From positions 21,221,750 to 21,285,749 of the forward strand of contig JAGTTD010000001.1 in NCBI GenBank assembly GCA_018398585.1: a DNA stretch of 64,000 bases, given 5' to 3'. Source of the DNA: Simmondsia chinensis (taxonomy: Eukaryota > Streptophyta > Magnoliopsida > Caryophyllales > Simmondsiaceae). Both the position numbers and the translations under genes were made by a program. The notes beneath the pieces are model-generated. The model had not been told where the DNA came from. It searched no databases and was given only the letters and a program-made list of their open reading frames with translations. Below, piece by piece: positions 11,441 to 22,216 of the stretch (its first letter is position 1; every line of letters starts with the position of its first letter).

Positions 11441-12039
11441 AATTGAGGCCAAATTCTATGAAGATGGTGTGGAACACTTGATGTCAAAAGAACCACTGCA
11501 TAATCTGCCCAACAACAAGGCAGAATAGCCATCCTTAACAGCCCACTCACTGAAGCTGAGGTTGGTCAAGTTGATCTAGAGCCTAAAGACTTTGATTTCT
11601 AGGGACGCATGAGGGACCTTCTCTAGGAAGGAGATCTTGTAGGCACACCATAACCCTCATGCAGAGGAGCCAAGACCTCCCATTAATGGCCAAAAAGCAT
11701 TTCCACTAGCAAGGCTCATCGCTTGGCATGCTGAGGGTAAACTTTAGACTAAGTAGCCATTCAATGGCTTCGAGGTCCAGACAATACAAGAAAAAGAACT
11801 GGAACTCTCTGAGTTAAGAGCAGAACCAGCTAAAATAGTGGATTTGAGGGCTGAAGTTCAAGACCCCCTCCTCGAGGTTAACTTAGACTCGACAAACCCA
11901 AGACCTACCTATCTGAGCGCTCTGCTTTTTCAGGAGTATAGAGAGTAGTATTCGACCTTGCTTTGCGAGTTCAAGGACAACTTTTCTTGAGACCATCATG
12001 AAATGCATGGGCTAGGCAGAAAGAAGGTTGAGCATAGAC
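11441..12039 (+). other. Protease-RT linker of element B
   Basis: There is no recognised domain. It is alignable in patches with 33300-33860 (F) and 38600-39180 (D), including the short C-rich spot near 11862 that corresponds to the poly-C run in D. Confidence 0.6.
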
Positions 12040-12799
12040 TTCCAATCAAGCCAGGCTCGAGGCCCATCATTTAGGCCTAGAGGAGAATGGCCTAATAAGT
12101 TATTGATTTGGTCAAGGAGGATATCAAAAGACTGTTAAAGGCCAAATTTATTAGCACTGCCTAGTATGTTGAATGGTTGGAAAATATTGTTCCTGTCATT
12201 GAGAAAAATGATAGAATTAGGGTCTATATAGAATTTAGAGATTTGAATGCAGAGATCTGAATGCAGCCACCGTCAAGGACAAATACCCAATGCTAATTGC
12301 TGATGTGTTCATTTACTCAGCCTTGAGGCATGGGGTCTTGTCTTTTTTGGATGGCTATTGTGAGTACTACCAGTTATGATTGTTTTAGAGGATACCCACA
12401 GCATATCATTCAAGTGTCCTGGGTTAATAGGAACCTTTGAGAGGGTGGCTATGCCATTCGGATAGAAAAACACTGGCGTCACCTACTAAAGCGCCATGAG
12501 CATGATCTTTCATGACCTCATTGGCAAAACCATGGAAGTCTGCATATACGATATCATGGTTAAATCAAAGCCTCAAGTCAAACACTTGGAAGACTTGAGG
12601 GGGGCGTTCCTTAGAATGAGGACCCATAACCTAAGATGAATCCATTAAAGTGTGCCTTTGGCTTACATGCTGGAAACTTCCTTGGTTTTCTAGTACACCA
12701 AAGGGGCATCGAGGTGGACAATAATAAGACTATGGCCATTCAACAGGCCAAAGCACCTTCAAGCAAAAAGCAGCTTCCATACTTCTTGGGGCACGTTAA
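12040..12799 (+). pseudogene. Tat reverse transcriptase remnant (element B)
   Basis: Motifs in order, over several frames, are DLVKEDIKRLLKAKFI, a YVEWLENIVPVI segment, a damaged PMLIAD segment, MAIVSTT (from a DGYSGY-like site), and MNPLKCAFGLHAGNFLGFLVHQRGIEV (12636-12720). The catalytic YxDD site is unreadable because of frame loss near 12545. The frame ends where E begins. RT copies the RNA genome; this copy is non-functional. Confidence 0.8.
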
Positions 12800-13163
12800 T
12801 GTTAAACCCCTTGATGAATCTTGAAGTTTAACTAGTGAAAAGAGAGAGATTAGATGAGAAGAGAATTGAAAGGGATGAGAAGTATAGAGAAAGAGTTAGA
12901 TGAGCGAGAGAAATATCTCAAAAGAGATTAGGTTGATACTTTCATTAAATGATCTCACATTACAAAAGATCTAACTACTTATAAGAATCAAGATTCAATG
13001 GACTAAGATACTTAAGCGCAGCTAACAACATTGCCGCCAAAAGACTCAACCGAAATAACTCAAATTCCAACAATAAAAGGCGCCAAGCAACTAACTAATT
13101 AACAAGCTACTATACTTTGGCAATTAAGCCTTATTACAACTCAACGAATTAAGAATAATAACA
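12800..13163 (-). repeat. 3' LTR of element E
   Basis: On the minus strand it begins TGTTATTATTC just after a purine tract and ends GGGGTTTAACA, giving the TG...CA form. A possible TATA box (TTATAAGTA, minus strand) lies near 12975. The length of about 364 bp is close to the 362-bp LTR of H and the 290-bp LTR of L. The left edge is inferred from the AACA end and from where element B stops. Confidence 0.7.
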
Positions 13164-13178
13164 ATTGCCCTCCCTTAA
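13164..13178 (-). other. Polypurine tract of element E
   Basis: On the minus strand the sequence reads AAGGGAGGGCAAT immediately before the LTR start. The same arrangement is seen in L (AAGGGGGGAGCAT) and H. Confidence 0.75.
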
Positions 13179-14605
13179 CAACATTCTTGTCCTGAAGAAT
13201 GAAAAGAGGAAAATTGGCTCAATAAGAAGCTTCGTCCTTCCCAAGTACTAAAGGATTCATCCAGGTTGCTCCACGTTACCAACATCTCATAATTGTTTTT
13301 GGTACCCTCCTATAGCAGCCTTGTTCCCAGCACGACTACAGGTTGCAGCCTCAAAGAACCATTTGAACCAACATTCAGAGGTGATGAAGAGGGACTTTGG
13401 CCTTTGTTAACCTACTTTTTAAGAAGTGAAACATGAAAAATAAGATGTACGTATGAGTTAGGTGGAAGTTCAAGCTTGTAAGCCACTTTGCCAGTCCTCT
13501 CCAAGACTTTGTATGGACCAAAGAACCTTGCACAAAGCTTCACATTACTCCTTACAGCTGTAGTAGACTGTCTGTATGGCTGCAATTTCAACTAAACCAT
13601 GTCCCCAACATCAAAATTTCTATCCACTCTATTCCGATCTGCATAAAGCTTCATCTGGTCTTGTGACTGCTAAAGATTATCTTTCAACTGCTGCATTAGA
13701 TGTTTCCTTTGCTACACTAACTCAGTGACTTTAGCTATATAGGAAGTAATTCCTTGCAACACAAAGGGAGATGGAGTATCATATCCATACAAGGCTTTGA
13801 ATAGAGTAGTTCCGAGAGAAACATGGAAGTGAGTATTGTACCAATACTCTGCCAACGATAGCCACTTTCCCCACACCCTTGGATGGCTAAACACCATACT
13901 TCTAAGATATTGTTCACTGCATTGATTAACCCTTTCAGTTTGGCTATCGGTTTGTGGGTGATAAGATGAACTAAGGGCTAAGGTAGTTCCCAGGAAATTG
14001 AACAACTCCTTTTAGAAATGGCTGGTGAAGAGCTTGTCCCTATTAGAGACTATGGACTGAGGAAACCCATGAGGCTTATAGATTTTGTCAAGGAACACAC
14101 GAGCCAATTTCTCAGAATTTACAGGATGAGTCAGATCAATGAAATGGCTGAACTTGGTGAACCGATCAACTACTACCCAAATCACCTCTTCCCCCTTTGA
14201 TTTAGGCAGTACCTCAATGAAATCCATGCTTATATTTTGTCATACACCATCTGGAACAGGTAATGGTTGAAAAAGACCTTGATATTTATGATCTCTAAGT
14301 TTAGTTTGCTGACAAACTTCACAACATTGCATAAATTTAGTCACAGCCTTCGTCATTCCCGGCCAGCTGAAATGAGATTTGAGTCTTTGGTAGGTCCCTT
14401 CAACATCAGAGTGGGCCCTCCATGAAGAATCATGTGAAGCACTAATAATTTGATGTCTGAGATCAGTAGAATTTCTAATGTACAACTTCCCCTTGATTCT
14501 AATAATGCCTTTAGCCACAGAAATATCAGCATTAGAAGCTGCACCCAATACTGCACCAGAAGTAAAGTTTTCTGCCCTACCAATGCTAGAAGTTGCTATA
14601 CATTC
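13179..14605 (-). pseudogene. Integrase and chromodomain-like tail (element E)
   Basis: From 14605 leftwards the frame gives the zinc-binding His/Cys region (last pair CCEVCQQ near 14305), then MDFIEVLP with the first catalytic Asp. The second position reads SNRDKLF, with Asn where relatives have Asp. SQTERVNQ gives the Glu. The C-terminus has the [19 protein letters not shown] and HVSLLKK segments, then WSNLDESFSTWE, the chromodomain-like end. Four or more stops interrupt it. The chromodomain steers integration towards marked chromatin in this group. Confidence 0.85.
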
Positions 14606-16048
14606 CTAAGCAAAAGGGTTTCCCACATAGGAATGATGAACCTCTTCCATCCAAGCAGGTGTAATCACTAAAAGGGCCCCACACGAACCCTGCTCATAGT
14701 CCTCCAACCTGCGTGATATAGCATCTGCTGCAGCATTTTCCTTCCCATTCTTGTAATCGATGTCATAATCAAGGCCCAACATCTTCATTAGCCCTTTCCT
14801 TTGAATTCTTGTAACAATTTTCTCCTCTAAGAGATGCTTTAAGCTTTGATGATCAGTTTTGATTGTAAAATGATGTCCATCCAAATAATGTCTCCACTTT
14901 TCTACTGCAAGCAAGATAGCAAGGTACTCTTTTTCATTTGTGGACAAGGCTTGATGTTTAGGACTTAACTCTTGGCTGAGATAAGCTATAGGTCTTCCCT
15001 TATAAGATAGAATTGCACCAATTCCATTCCCACAGGCATCAGTCTCTAAAATGAATCCCAAGGAGAAATCTGGCATTGCCAACACTGGAGCTTGACACAT
15101 CGCAGCCTTCAAAGTCTCAAATGCCACCTGAGCTTCATCAGTCCACCTGAAGGAATCTTTCTTCAATAGATCTATTAGAGGCTTGGCTATAGCCCCATAC
15201 TTGGCTACAAACTTGCGGTAATAACCTGTCAAACCCAAAAACCCTCTCAATTGCTTTAGAGTAACCAGAATAGGCCACTCCCTCATAGCTTGAACCTTTT
15301 AAGGATCATTTGAAACTCCCTCATAAGATATCACATGGCCCGAGTACTCTAAATGAGTATGAGCAAAAGAACACTTAGCCAATTTTGCATAAAACTTGTG
15401 CTTGCCCATGATCATGAACACTTCTCTCAAATGCTTCAAATGTTCATCATGGGATGAGCTATAAATAAGAATGTCATCGAAGAACACCAACACAAACTTC
15501 CTTAAGAACGGTTTGAACACATCATTCATGAGAGCCTGGAAGGTAGCTGGAGCATTGGTCAATCAAAATGGCATTACTACAAACTCGAAATGCCCATGAT
15601 GTGTTCTAAATGTAGTCTTGTACACATCTTGCTCCAATACTCTGATTTGGTGATACCCTTGCCTTAGATCAAGCTTGGTGAAGATCTGTGCTCCATACAA
15701 CTCATCAAGTAAGTCATCTATAATAGGTATGGGAAATTTATCTTTCACTGTCATAGAATTGAGCAGCCTATAATCAACACACATTCTTGTTGACCCATCT
15801 TTCTTCTTCACAAGAATGACAGGAGAGGCAAAAGGGCTACGACTCTACCTTATGAAGCTTGTCTTAAGCAATTCATCCACTTGCTTCTCAATTGTCTTAA
15901 GCAATTCATCCACTTGCTTCTCAATCTCAGTCTTTTGAGCATGGGGATACTTGTATGGTCTAAGCTTTACTGGTTCAGCATCAGATTTGAGGGGAATAGC
16001 ATGATCTAGACTTCTTTCGGGAGGGAGTGCCTTGGGTTGCTCGAACAA
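14606..16048 (-). pseudogene. Reverse transcriptase and RNase H (element E)
   Basis: The frame runs almost continuously leftwards from 16048. LRPYKYPHAQKTEIEKQV is followed by an 11-codon in-frame duplication (a 33-bp repeat near 15856-15925). Then come the [18 protein letters not shown] segment, [21 protein letters not shown] with the catalytic Asp pair intact (about 15465), and [14 protein letters not shown]. RNase H follows with ETDACGNGIGAIL and IKTDHQSLKHLL. Single stops lie in MPF*LTNAP (near 15563) and DP*KVQAM (near 15300). Confidence 0.9.
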
Positions 16049-16387
16049 ATCCTCAAAGTCTTCAATTACAGCTTACATTTCAGGATGGGAAACCTTCATC
16101 ATCTCAGTTGGGGATATAGCAAACAACTACCCCACCCATTGATAAGCACACTTTCTAAATCCTTTCTCTAACTTCTTTAACCATCTGCAATCGAGCTTGA
16201 TCAGCCACACCTTGCAACGAGGCCTTGGAGCCTTGGATGTCAAAGGAAACTGTCAGCGTAGCAAAATCAAGCAGAACCGGGCTATATGATCTCATCCAAT
16301 CAACCCAAGCACCATGTCACATCCACTCAAGGGCAAGATCCTCAAGTCATAGCCAAACTTGCGATCTTGCATAGTCCATTGAAATCC

Positions 16388-16594
16388 TTAACACTTGTTC
16401 TGAGTCATCACAGAATTTCCATCGGCTACTGTCACTACAAGAGGATGAGTCTTGATCACTTCGTGGCCCACCTTCTTAACCAACTTTGGATCAATTAAAC
16501 TGTGTGTACTCCCACTATCTATGAGGATGATATTAGACTTCTTCCCTACCTTGCCTCTGATCCGGATTGTGTTATGAGCACCATTACCAATCAA
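16388..16594 (-). pseudogene. Aspartic protease of element E
   Basis: The motif ILIDSGSTHSLIDP (about 16490-16530) carries the catalytic DSG. It is followed by TVADGNSVMTQNKC, nearly identical in style to the L protease. The frame stops after NKC and the remaining protease-RT linker (16049-16387) is broken. The enzyme would process Gag-Pol. Confidence 0.85.
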
Positions 16595-16728
16595 GCCTTC
16601 ATTGAAATTGCAACTTCATCATCCACATGGTCTTCCACTATCTCCTGATCTGAATCATCACCATCAACATCAAATTTTTCATCCTCTGAATGTTCATCAG
16701 CACTAAACCCCTTAACTTTCATAATGAA

Positions 16729-17062
16729 CTAGGGATTACACTTGTGACCAAACTGATAAGGTTGATTGCATTTATAACAGAGTCTTTGAGGCTTCTTCTC
16801 TTCTGAGCGGTTAGTATTAGGCCTAACAGATTCTTTTTTGAACTTAACACTGCCTCCACGAACTTTGTTTCCATCATTTGAAGCAAAAACTATTGCCTCA
16901 TAAAGCTTAGCTTTAGCATAAGCCATAGACAATGTTGTGGGACCAACTGCTTTCACGAGGTTCTTAACCTTGGGCTTCAATCCACTTATAAAACTTGAAA
17001 CATAGTATGATTCAGTGGCATGAGGATTCCCTGCTATCATACTAGCTCTAAGGTTCTTAACC
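16729..17062 (-). pseudogene. Truncated gag of element E
   Basis: It covers the capsid end (SYYVSSFISGLKPKVKNLV) and the nucleocapsid with CYKCNQPYQFGHKC near 16750-16790, the variant zinc knuckle of this chromovirus group. Relative to the L gag, everything before the segment equivalent to FEDLRARLL is missing. The break coincides with the start of Tat fragment F. Confidence 0.85.
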
Positions 17063-17329
17063 GAGGGTCATTAGTAAATCTCGAGTTGATATGATTACTT
17101 CAGATGTTGCCATCTGTGACTTCTTTGGGGCTACTACTAAATCCGAAGCGGTCATCTCGATTGACTTAACAGTTGGCAGCCTAAGCAAGTTAACAGCTTT
17201 CTTTGTAGTGGACACTACCTTGAGCTGCAATGCTTTGCTTGAGAGAGATTTGTTACATGCTAATTATTGTATCCCTTCTTTACTTCACCAATTGTTAATC
17301 TTCTGGAACCATGACAAGCATGAGGTTGT
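17063..17329 (+). pseudogene. Tat protease fragment, left part of F
   Basis: The sequence starts in the segment equivalent to GVIGKSLDDLIT of B and continues through SDVAICDFFGATTKSE, DLTVGSLSKLTAFFVVDTT and ERDLLHANYCIPS. The active-site Asp region lies upstream of the break and is missing. The frame then runs into the Athila LTR, so the long open stretch to 17486 is partly LTR. Confidence 0.85.
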
Positions 17330-19359
17330 TGATAAGCCTAAATTAGTATATAATTTTTTATATTATTTTAATATATTTTTAAATATTTTACATCAAATAT
17401 TTATCACTTTTGCTCGATTTTGCTCTTTTTTTGCTCATATTGCCATTTTCTTGCAAAAACACTCATTTTATGCTAAAGCTTGCTAGGTTTTATCATTAAC
17501 ATCAACAATTAAAAGCAAGATACACCAAATCAAAGCAAAAAAAGGGGAAAAATATAATAATAAACATGGCTAAAGTAAGAAATCACCAAGTTCATGCAAA
17601 ATTCAATTCAACTTTCAAAAATGGGTAACAAATGCACAAATCAAGTGCAAGGATTAATTAAAAAATGCATTAACATGTCAAAGTTGATGTAAACTCTGAA
17701 TTTAGGTTGGTCTAAGCTCAAAAATTTGAAGACAATCAGCAAAGAACAGCAAGAACAGAGAAAATGCACCAAGCTCAACCAATCCATTTCAACTTGCAAT
17801 TTTGAGCGGCAAAATGGACAAATAACATGAAAGAACTTCTTGAATACTTAATTAACATGTTCAAGTTGATTTTAAAGCTGATTTTGTGCGGTGCAAAGCA
17901 ATAAAAAATTGAAAAAATCGAGTTGAACAGCCCCGTGCAGAATCTGGACAGCAAGGGTGCAGGTGGTGGTGCAATCAGCTTCAACTTGCATTTTGGAAGC
18001 AAAAACTCAATGCTTTTTACCCAAATTTATGTGAAAAACATACTTTAACATGTCTTAACTCATTGTTTGCAATTTTTGGGCTGTGGAATTCAGAAGAAAA
18101 TGAAAAAATGGATGAACAAGCATCACTGCTGCTGCTGCTGCCGCAGAAAATTGACAGTTTTGCACAACTTGCTTACTTTCTCCACTTTGGGCGGCAATAT
18201 TATGCAATATTCTAGCTCCAATTCATTGTATAAACCTTATAGTAAATGAAAATGATGATTTTGAGCAGACTTTGGGCTGTGGAATCTAAAAACAATTGAA
18301 GAAAAAGGAGTGAGAACAGGGCTTCAGCACCAGCTGCAGCTGTCACAAGTTTCAGCTGACGAGGACGAAGTTTGAAGATTGTTTACAATTTTTTTAGTCC
18401 TAGCTCAACTAATATAAATAGAGAAGGTGTGGGGGTGTTTAAGCATCAGATTTCAAAACAAAAAGCACAAGATTTGAGGGAGAAAAGAGAGAAAAATCGT
18501 GAGAAAGAGGAAAGGAGAAGGAAGGAAGAAAGTTTGGTTTGTAATTTTGTATTTTTAGTTCTTTCTATCCATTTTTTCTTTCCTAAGTTCATGAATTTTG
18601 TGTTTATAATGTTTAATATTAAGTTTATCATGGACAAATTTTGTTATTCTAAGGCTACAATGTAGCCTAAGTTGTAATATACGCTTATTTCTAATTCAAA
18701 GTATTTAATATTTATGTTATTGTGTTGTTGAAGTGTTTATCATTGTTCTTCATGAGTTTTAAATGCTTGATCACCATTTAAAGCCTATAATGATTCATAA
18801 TGAGTCCAAGAGGAGATTTATGATGATTGCTCAGGTGATAAGCACCACAAATTGGGCGAATGCTAAAGAGAAATTAATGCAATTTGTGTGGTTTTCAAAA
18901 AAGAAAATCGTAGAGCTTTAAAAATTATTTTCTTATTTAAATTCATGCACGAGAGTGATGGGTTAATATGTTAAAGAGTATGCTAAATGTTGCTCGAGAG
19001 AGAATATTTAGTAAATTAGGATTTTCAACCATCAACACACAGTAACAACTTGAATATTGAGAATAAAAAAGGCTTATTGATGCAACTAAGGTGAAATCGG
19101 ATGCCTTAGACTTTATAAACTGATAAGAACCAACAAAAAATTAGCACGGTCTAATCTCGTTTTAACTTTTATTTATTTTTATTTTTATTTTACTTTATTT
19201 TATATCAAAATCCTCAATTTTTCGGTCTTTCAAATTGTATTGAAGCTACTAATTTTGGTATTCACTCAATACAATCCTCGTGGGAATGATACTCTACTCA
19301 CTTCTATATTACTTGGTACGACTAGTGCACTTGCTAACGCATACGCAATGTAAGCATCA
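17330..19359 (+). repeat. 5' LTR of Athila element G
   Basis: The 2030-bp repeat starts TGATAAGCC and ends GTAAGCATCA. It is recognisably repeated at 31301-33250 with numerous substitutions and indels, including an extra ~60-bp segment near 17380-17440. It contains a TATA box near 18413. No coding function; the short frames inside are chance. Confidence 0.95.
18413..18420 (+). promoter_or_regulatory. TATA box in 5' LTR of G
   Basis: TATAAATA followed by GAGAAGGTGTGG; the same box is conserved in the 3' LTR at 32308-32315. It is the likely start of the element's transcript. Confidence 0.7.
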
Positions 19360-19364
19360 ATTTT

Positions 19365-19382
19365 TGGCACCGTTGCCGGGGA
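19365..19382 (+). other. Primer-binding site of G
   Basis: TGGCACCGTTGCCGGGGA lies five bases after the LTR. It matches the Athila consensus TGGCGCCGTTGCCGGGGA with one change and is complementary to the tRNA-Asp 3' end. Confidence 0.9.
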
Positions 19383-19822
19383 TTGTCGCTGTTTGAGTGA
19401 TATTAGTACCAACTAGCTTTGGTGCTAATTTAAAACTGTTAATAATTTGTAAATTTTGTTAAATTTGAAATATAAATCTATTTTCATACATAATATTTTA
19501 TTTATAAAGGTAATTCTTAAAAAATATTAATTAAATAAGAATTTGTATATTAAAAAAAAATTAGTTTTGTGTTATTCTATTATTTTTCTTATATTTTGCC
19601 TTTTTTTTTATTTTTATTTTGCTATTAAGTTCATTTGTTAGGGTTTTTAAAAGTTAAATTTGATAATTTTAAGTTTTCAAAAACATTAGGGTTACTACCC
19701 TCCTCTTTTTCTTTAAAATCTATGTTTTGTTAAAATTTCAGTGTTATACTTTCATAACTTTCTTTTTTTTTTTAATTGTTATCCTTACTCTTTAACTTTC
19801 TAGTTGCTTATTTTCACTTTGT

Positions 19823-21364
19823 ATGCAAAATTTAATTGAAAAAGAAATAACTCCTTTTGACCCTGAAATCGAAAAAACTCTTCGACTAATCAAAAAAACA
19901 AAAAGAACTGAAACCATGGCTAATAATACTTGAAATGATGATGAATGGACCTTAAAAGATTAAACTGTACCTACTGTTGGAGGGTGCACTTCCAGTATTC
20001 GACGTCCACCAATTCAAGCAAACAATTTTGAAATTAAACCAGCTATTATACAAATGATTCAACAAACTGTTCAATTTGGCGGTCTACCCAGTGAAGACCC
20101 AAACTTGCATATCGCTAACTTTTTAGCGATACGCGATACCTTTAAGCATAATGGTGTCAGCGATGATGCTGTCCGCTTAAGGTTGTTTCTGTTTTCACTA
20201 AGAGATAAAGCCAAAGCATGGTTAATGTCAATTACCACCTGGGATGATTTGGCTCAAAACTTTCTAGCAAAATATTTTCCACCAGCCAAATCAGCTAAGA
20301 TGAGGAATGACAATACCTCGTTTGTACAATACGATACGGAATCTTTGTATGAGGCGTGGGAACGTTGCAAAGAACTTTTGAGAAGGTGCCCCCATCATGG
20401 TTTACTTGTCTGGATGCAAGTCCAAACTTTTTATAACAAGTTAGCACCTAACACTCAAACAATAGTAGACGCGTCGGCTGGAGGATTGCTGAACCTCAAA
20501 ACTCAAGAAGATGCATATGAATTGCTAGAAGTAATGGCTAGCAATAACTATGCAAGGGCAACAAAGCAAAAGAAACCTGCAGGAAAATATGAGCTGGCTG
20601 CAATAACAAGGTTAACTGCTAAGGTTGCAACGCTTGAAAAACAGATGAACATGAACGTGAATGCCATAAATTCTCTTGTACTAACGTGTGAATTTTGTGC
20701 GGGGAATCATCCTAGCATAGAATGCCAAACAGGAAATCCTTTTGCTCCATCAACCCATGAACAAGCCAATTTTGTTTCAAATTTTCAAAAAAATAATCCC
20801 TATTCCAACACATATAATCCTGGGTGAAGAAACCATCCAAATTTTTCATGGAACAATCAAGGGATACAAAAACAACCTTTTCAGCCACCTGAAATAAAAA
20901 TTGATCTCGAGGAATTGTTTAGTAAGTTTATGCAAAACACTGAAGCAACTCTTCGAAATCAAGAAACTTTGATTCGCAATCAAGAAGCAACCATTAGAAA
21001 CCTTGAGACCCAAATTGGGCAAATTTCAAATCACCTTTTTGATAGATCTCAAGTCTCCTTACCCAGTAACACTGTCATTAACTCACAAGAGCGAGTAAAA
21101 GCAATAGAATTACGAAGTGAAAAAATTTTGAAAGAACCAACTCAAGTAGAGAAAACCATGTCAAATAAACAACCCAAAATTGACCTGTCTACTGATGTAA
21201 ATCAAGAGGTGGAAAATGAGGAAGAGACAAAAATCCAAGACGAAAATGAACCAAAAAGGGTTGAACCTCAACGCCTGAGAAAGATAAAAGCGGACAAGCA
21301 ATTTGCTAAATTTTGGAAATTTTCAAAAAGTTACACATTAATGTCCCTTTTGCTGACATGTTAG
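19823..21364 (+). pseudogene. Athila gag pseudogene (element G)
   Basis: The ATG at 19823 begins the Athila gag start (EKEITPFDPEIEKTLR). In-frame stops occur at 19931 (TGA), 19961 (TAA) and 20825 (TGA where relatives have Trp before RNHPNFSW). Between them the capsid part is open (20054-20827), with DDAVRLRLFLFSLRDKAKAWL and the zinc knuckle CEFCAGNHPSIEC. After 20827 comes a coiled-coil segment with repeated RNQE/RNLE units, then an acidic tail. A one-base shift near 21313 passes the frame to pol. Confidence 0.9.
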
Positions 21365-21793
21365 AACAGATGCCCAAATATGCAAAATTCATGAAAGAAA
21401 TTCTGTCTAACAAAAGAATGTTGGGAGAGTTCGAAACGGTAGCACTTACTGAAGAATGCAGTGCCATACTGCAAAAGAAGTTGCCCCCCAAGTTAAAAGA
21501 TCCAAGGAGTTTCATGATACCTTGCATCATTGGCTTTATTAGTTTTGATAAAGTTTTATGTGATTTGGGTGCAAGTATAAATTTAATGCCTCTCTATGTA
21601 TTCAGGAAGCTTGGGTTAGGAGAAGTGAAGCCTACCACTGTATCTCTCCAACTTGCGGACAGATCAATCAAGTATTCTAGAGGTGTAATTGAAGATGTCC
21701 TTGTGAAGGTCGATAAATTCATCTTCCCGGCTGACTTCATAGTACTTGACATAGAAGAGGATCGTGAGATACATCTCATTTTAGGCCGACCCT
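21313..21793 (+). pseudogene. Athila protease, left part (element G)
   Basis: It is open in a frame shifted from gag. It contains NVPFADMLEQMPKYAKFMKEIL, then SFMIPCIIG and the active-site segment LCDLGASINLMPLYVF (about 21556-21603), then LILGRP. At the codons for GRP the hAT element is inserted. The remaining PFLATG... part continues at 24937. Athila proteases carry DLGAS in place of the commoner DTGA/DSGA. Confidence 0.9.
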
Positions 21794-22216
21794 TAGTGGT
21801 TTTTAACTAAATTAAAGTGAGATACTTGATAGTACGGGCGGGCAGGGCTGGCCCGGCCTTTTTAACTAAATTAAAAAAAAATTTAAAAAATACATAGTCG
21901 TTCTGTACTAAAATTATTGTAATTCATTGATAAATAATATGAGACAAAAATATATTTTTTCCAAGTATACATGTTCAAAAAAAATAATACTAAATATATG
22001 TAATAAATAAAATACAATATACAACAAGTAATTATCAAAAAAATATCAGTAACTAAATAATGTATCAAATACAAATATAAAGTTGGGGCCTAATATTTAA
22101 AAATACAAATTTATTTATCAAAAAATATAAAGTTTGACATATGGAGTGTGCGGTCATCTTTTGACGTAAATATTTGAAAGTAAATAATTAACATACAAAA
22201 GTCTTGAATCTTGATA

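Larger units (their letters stand above)
6118..12799 (+). mobile_element. Element B: 5' half of a Tat-type Ty3/gypsy retrotransposon
   Basis: The order is partial LTR, leader, gag, a long linker, protease, second linker and the beginning of RT, all on the plus strand and full of stops and shifts. The protease and RT regions resemble elements F and D in the window and are Tat-like (DNGAAINIMP protease site; the VHQRGIEV motif after RT). The element is cut inside RT at 12799 by chromovirus E. RNase H, integrase and the 3' LTR of this copy are missing. The left boundary is the point where similarity to the D LTR begins. Confidence 0.8.
12800..17062 (-). mobile_element. Element E: 5'-truncated chromovirus-type Ty3/gypsy, minus strand
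   Basis: Reading leftwards, the order is partial gag, protease, RT, RNase H, integrase, chromodomain-like tail, polypurine tract and 3' LTR. It is closely related to L and H. The LTR is 12800-13163 and GTTAA (12795-12799) is a possible target duplication. The 5' LTR, leader and the first part of gag are missing; the sequence passes directly into Tat fragment F at about 17063. Most pol stops are single-base changes in otherwise continuous frame. Confidence 0.85.
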
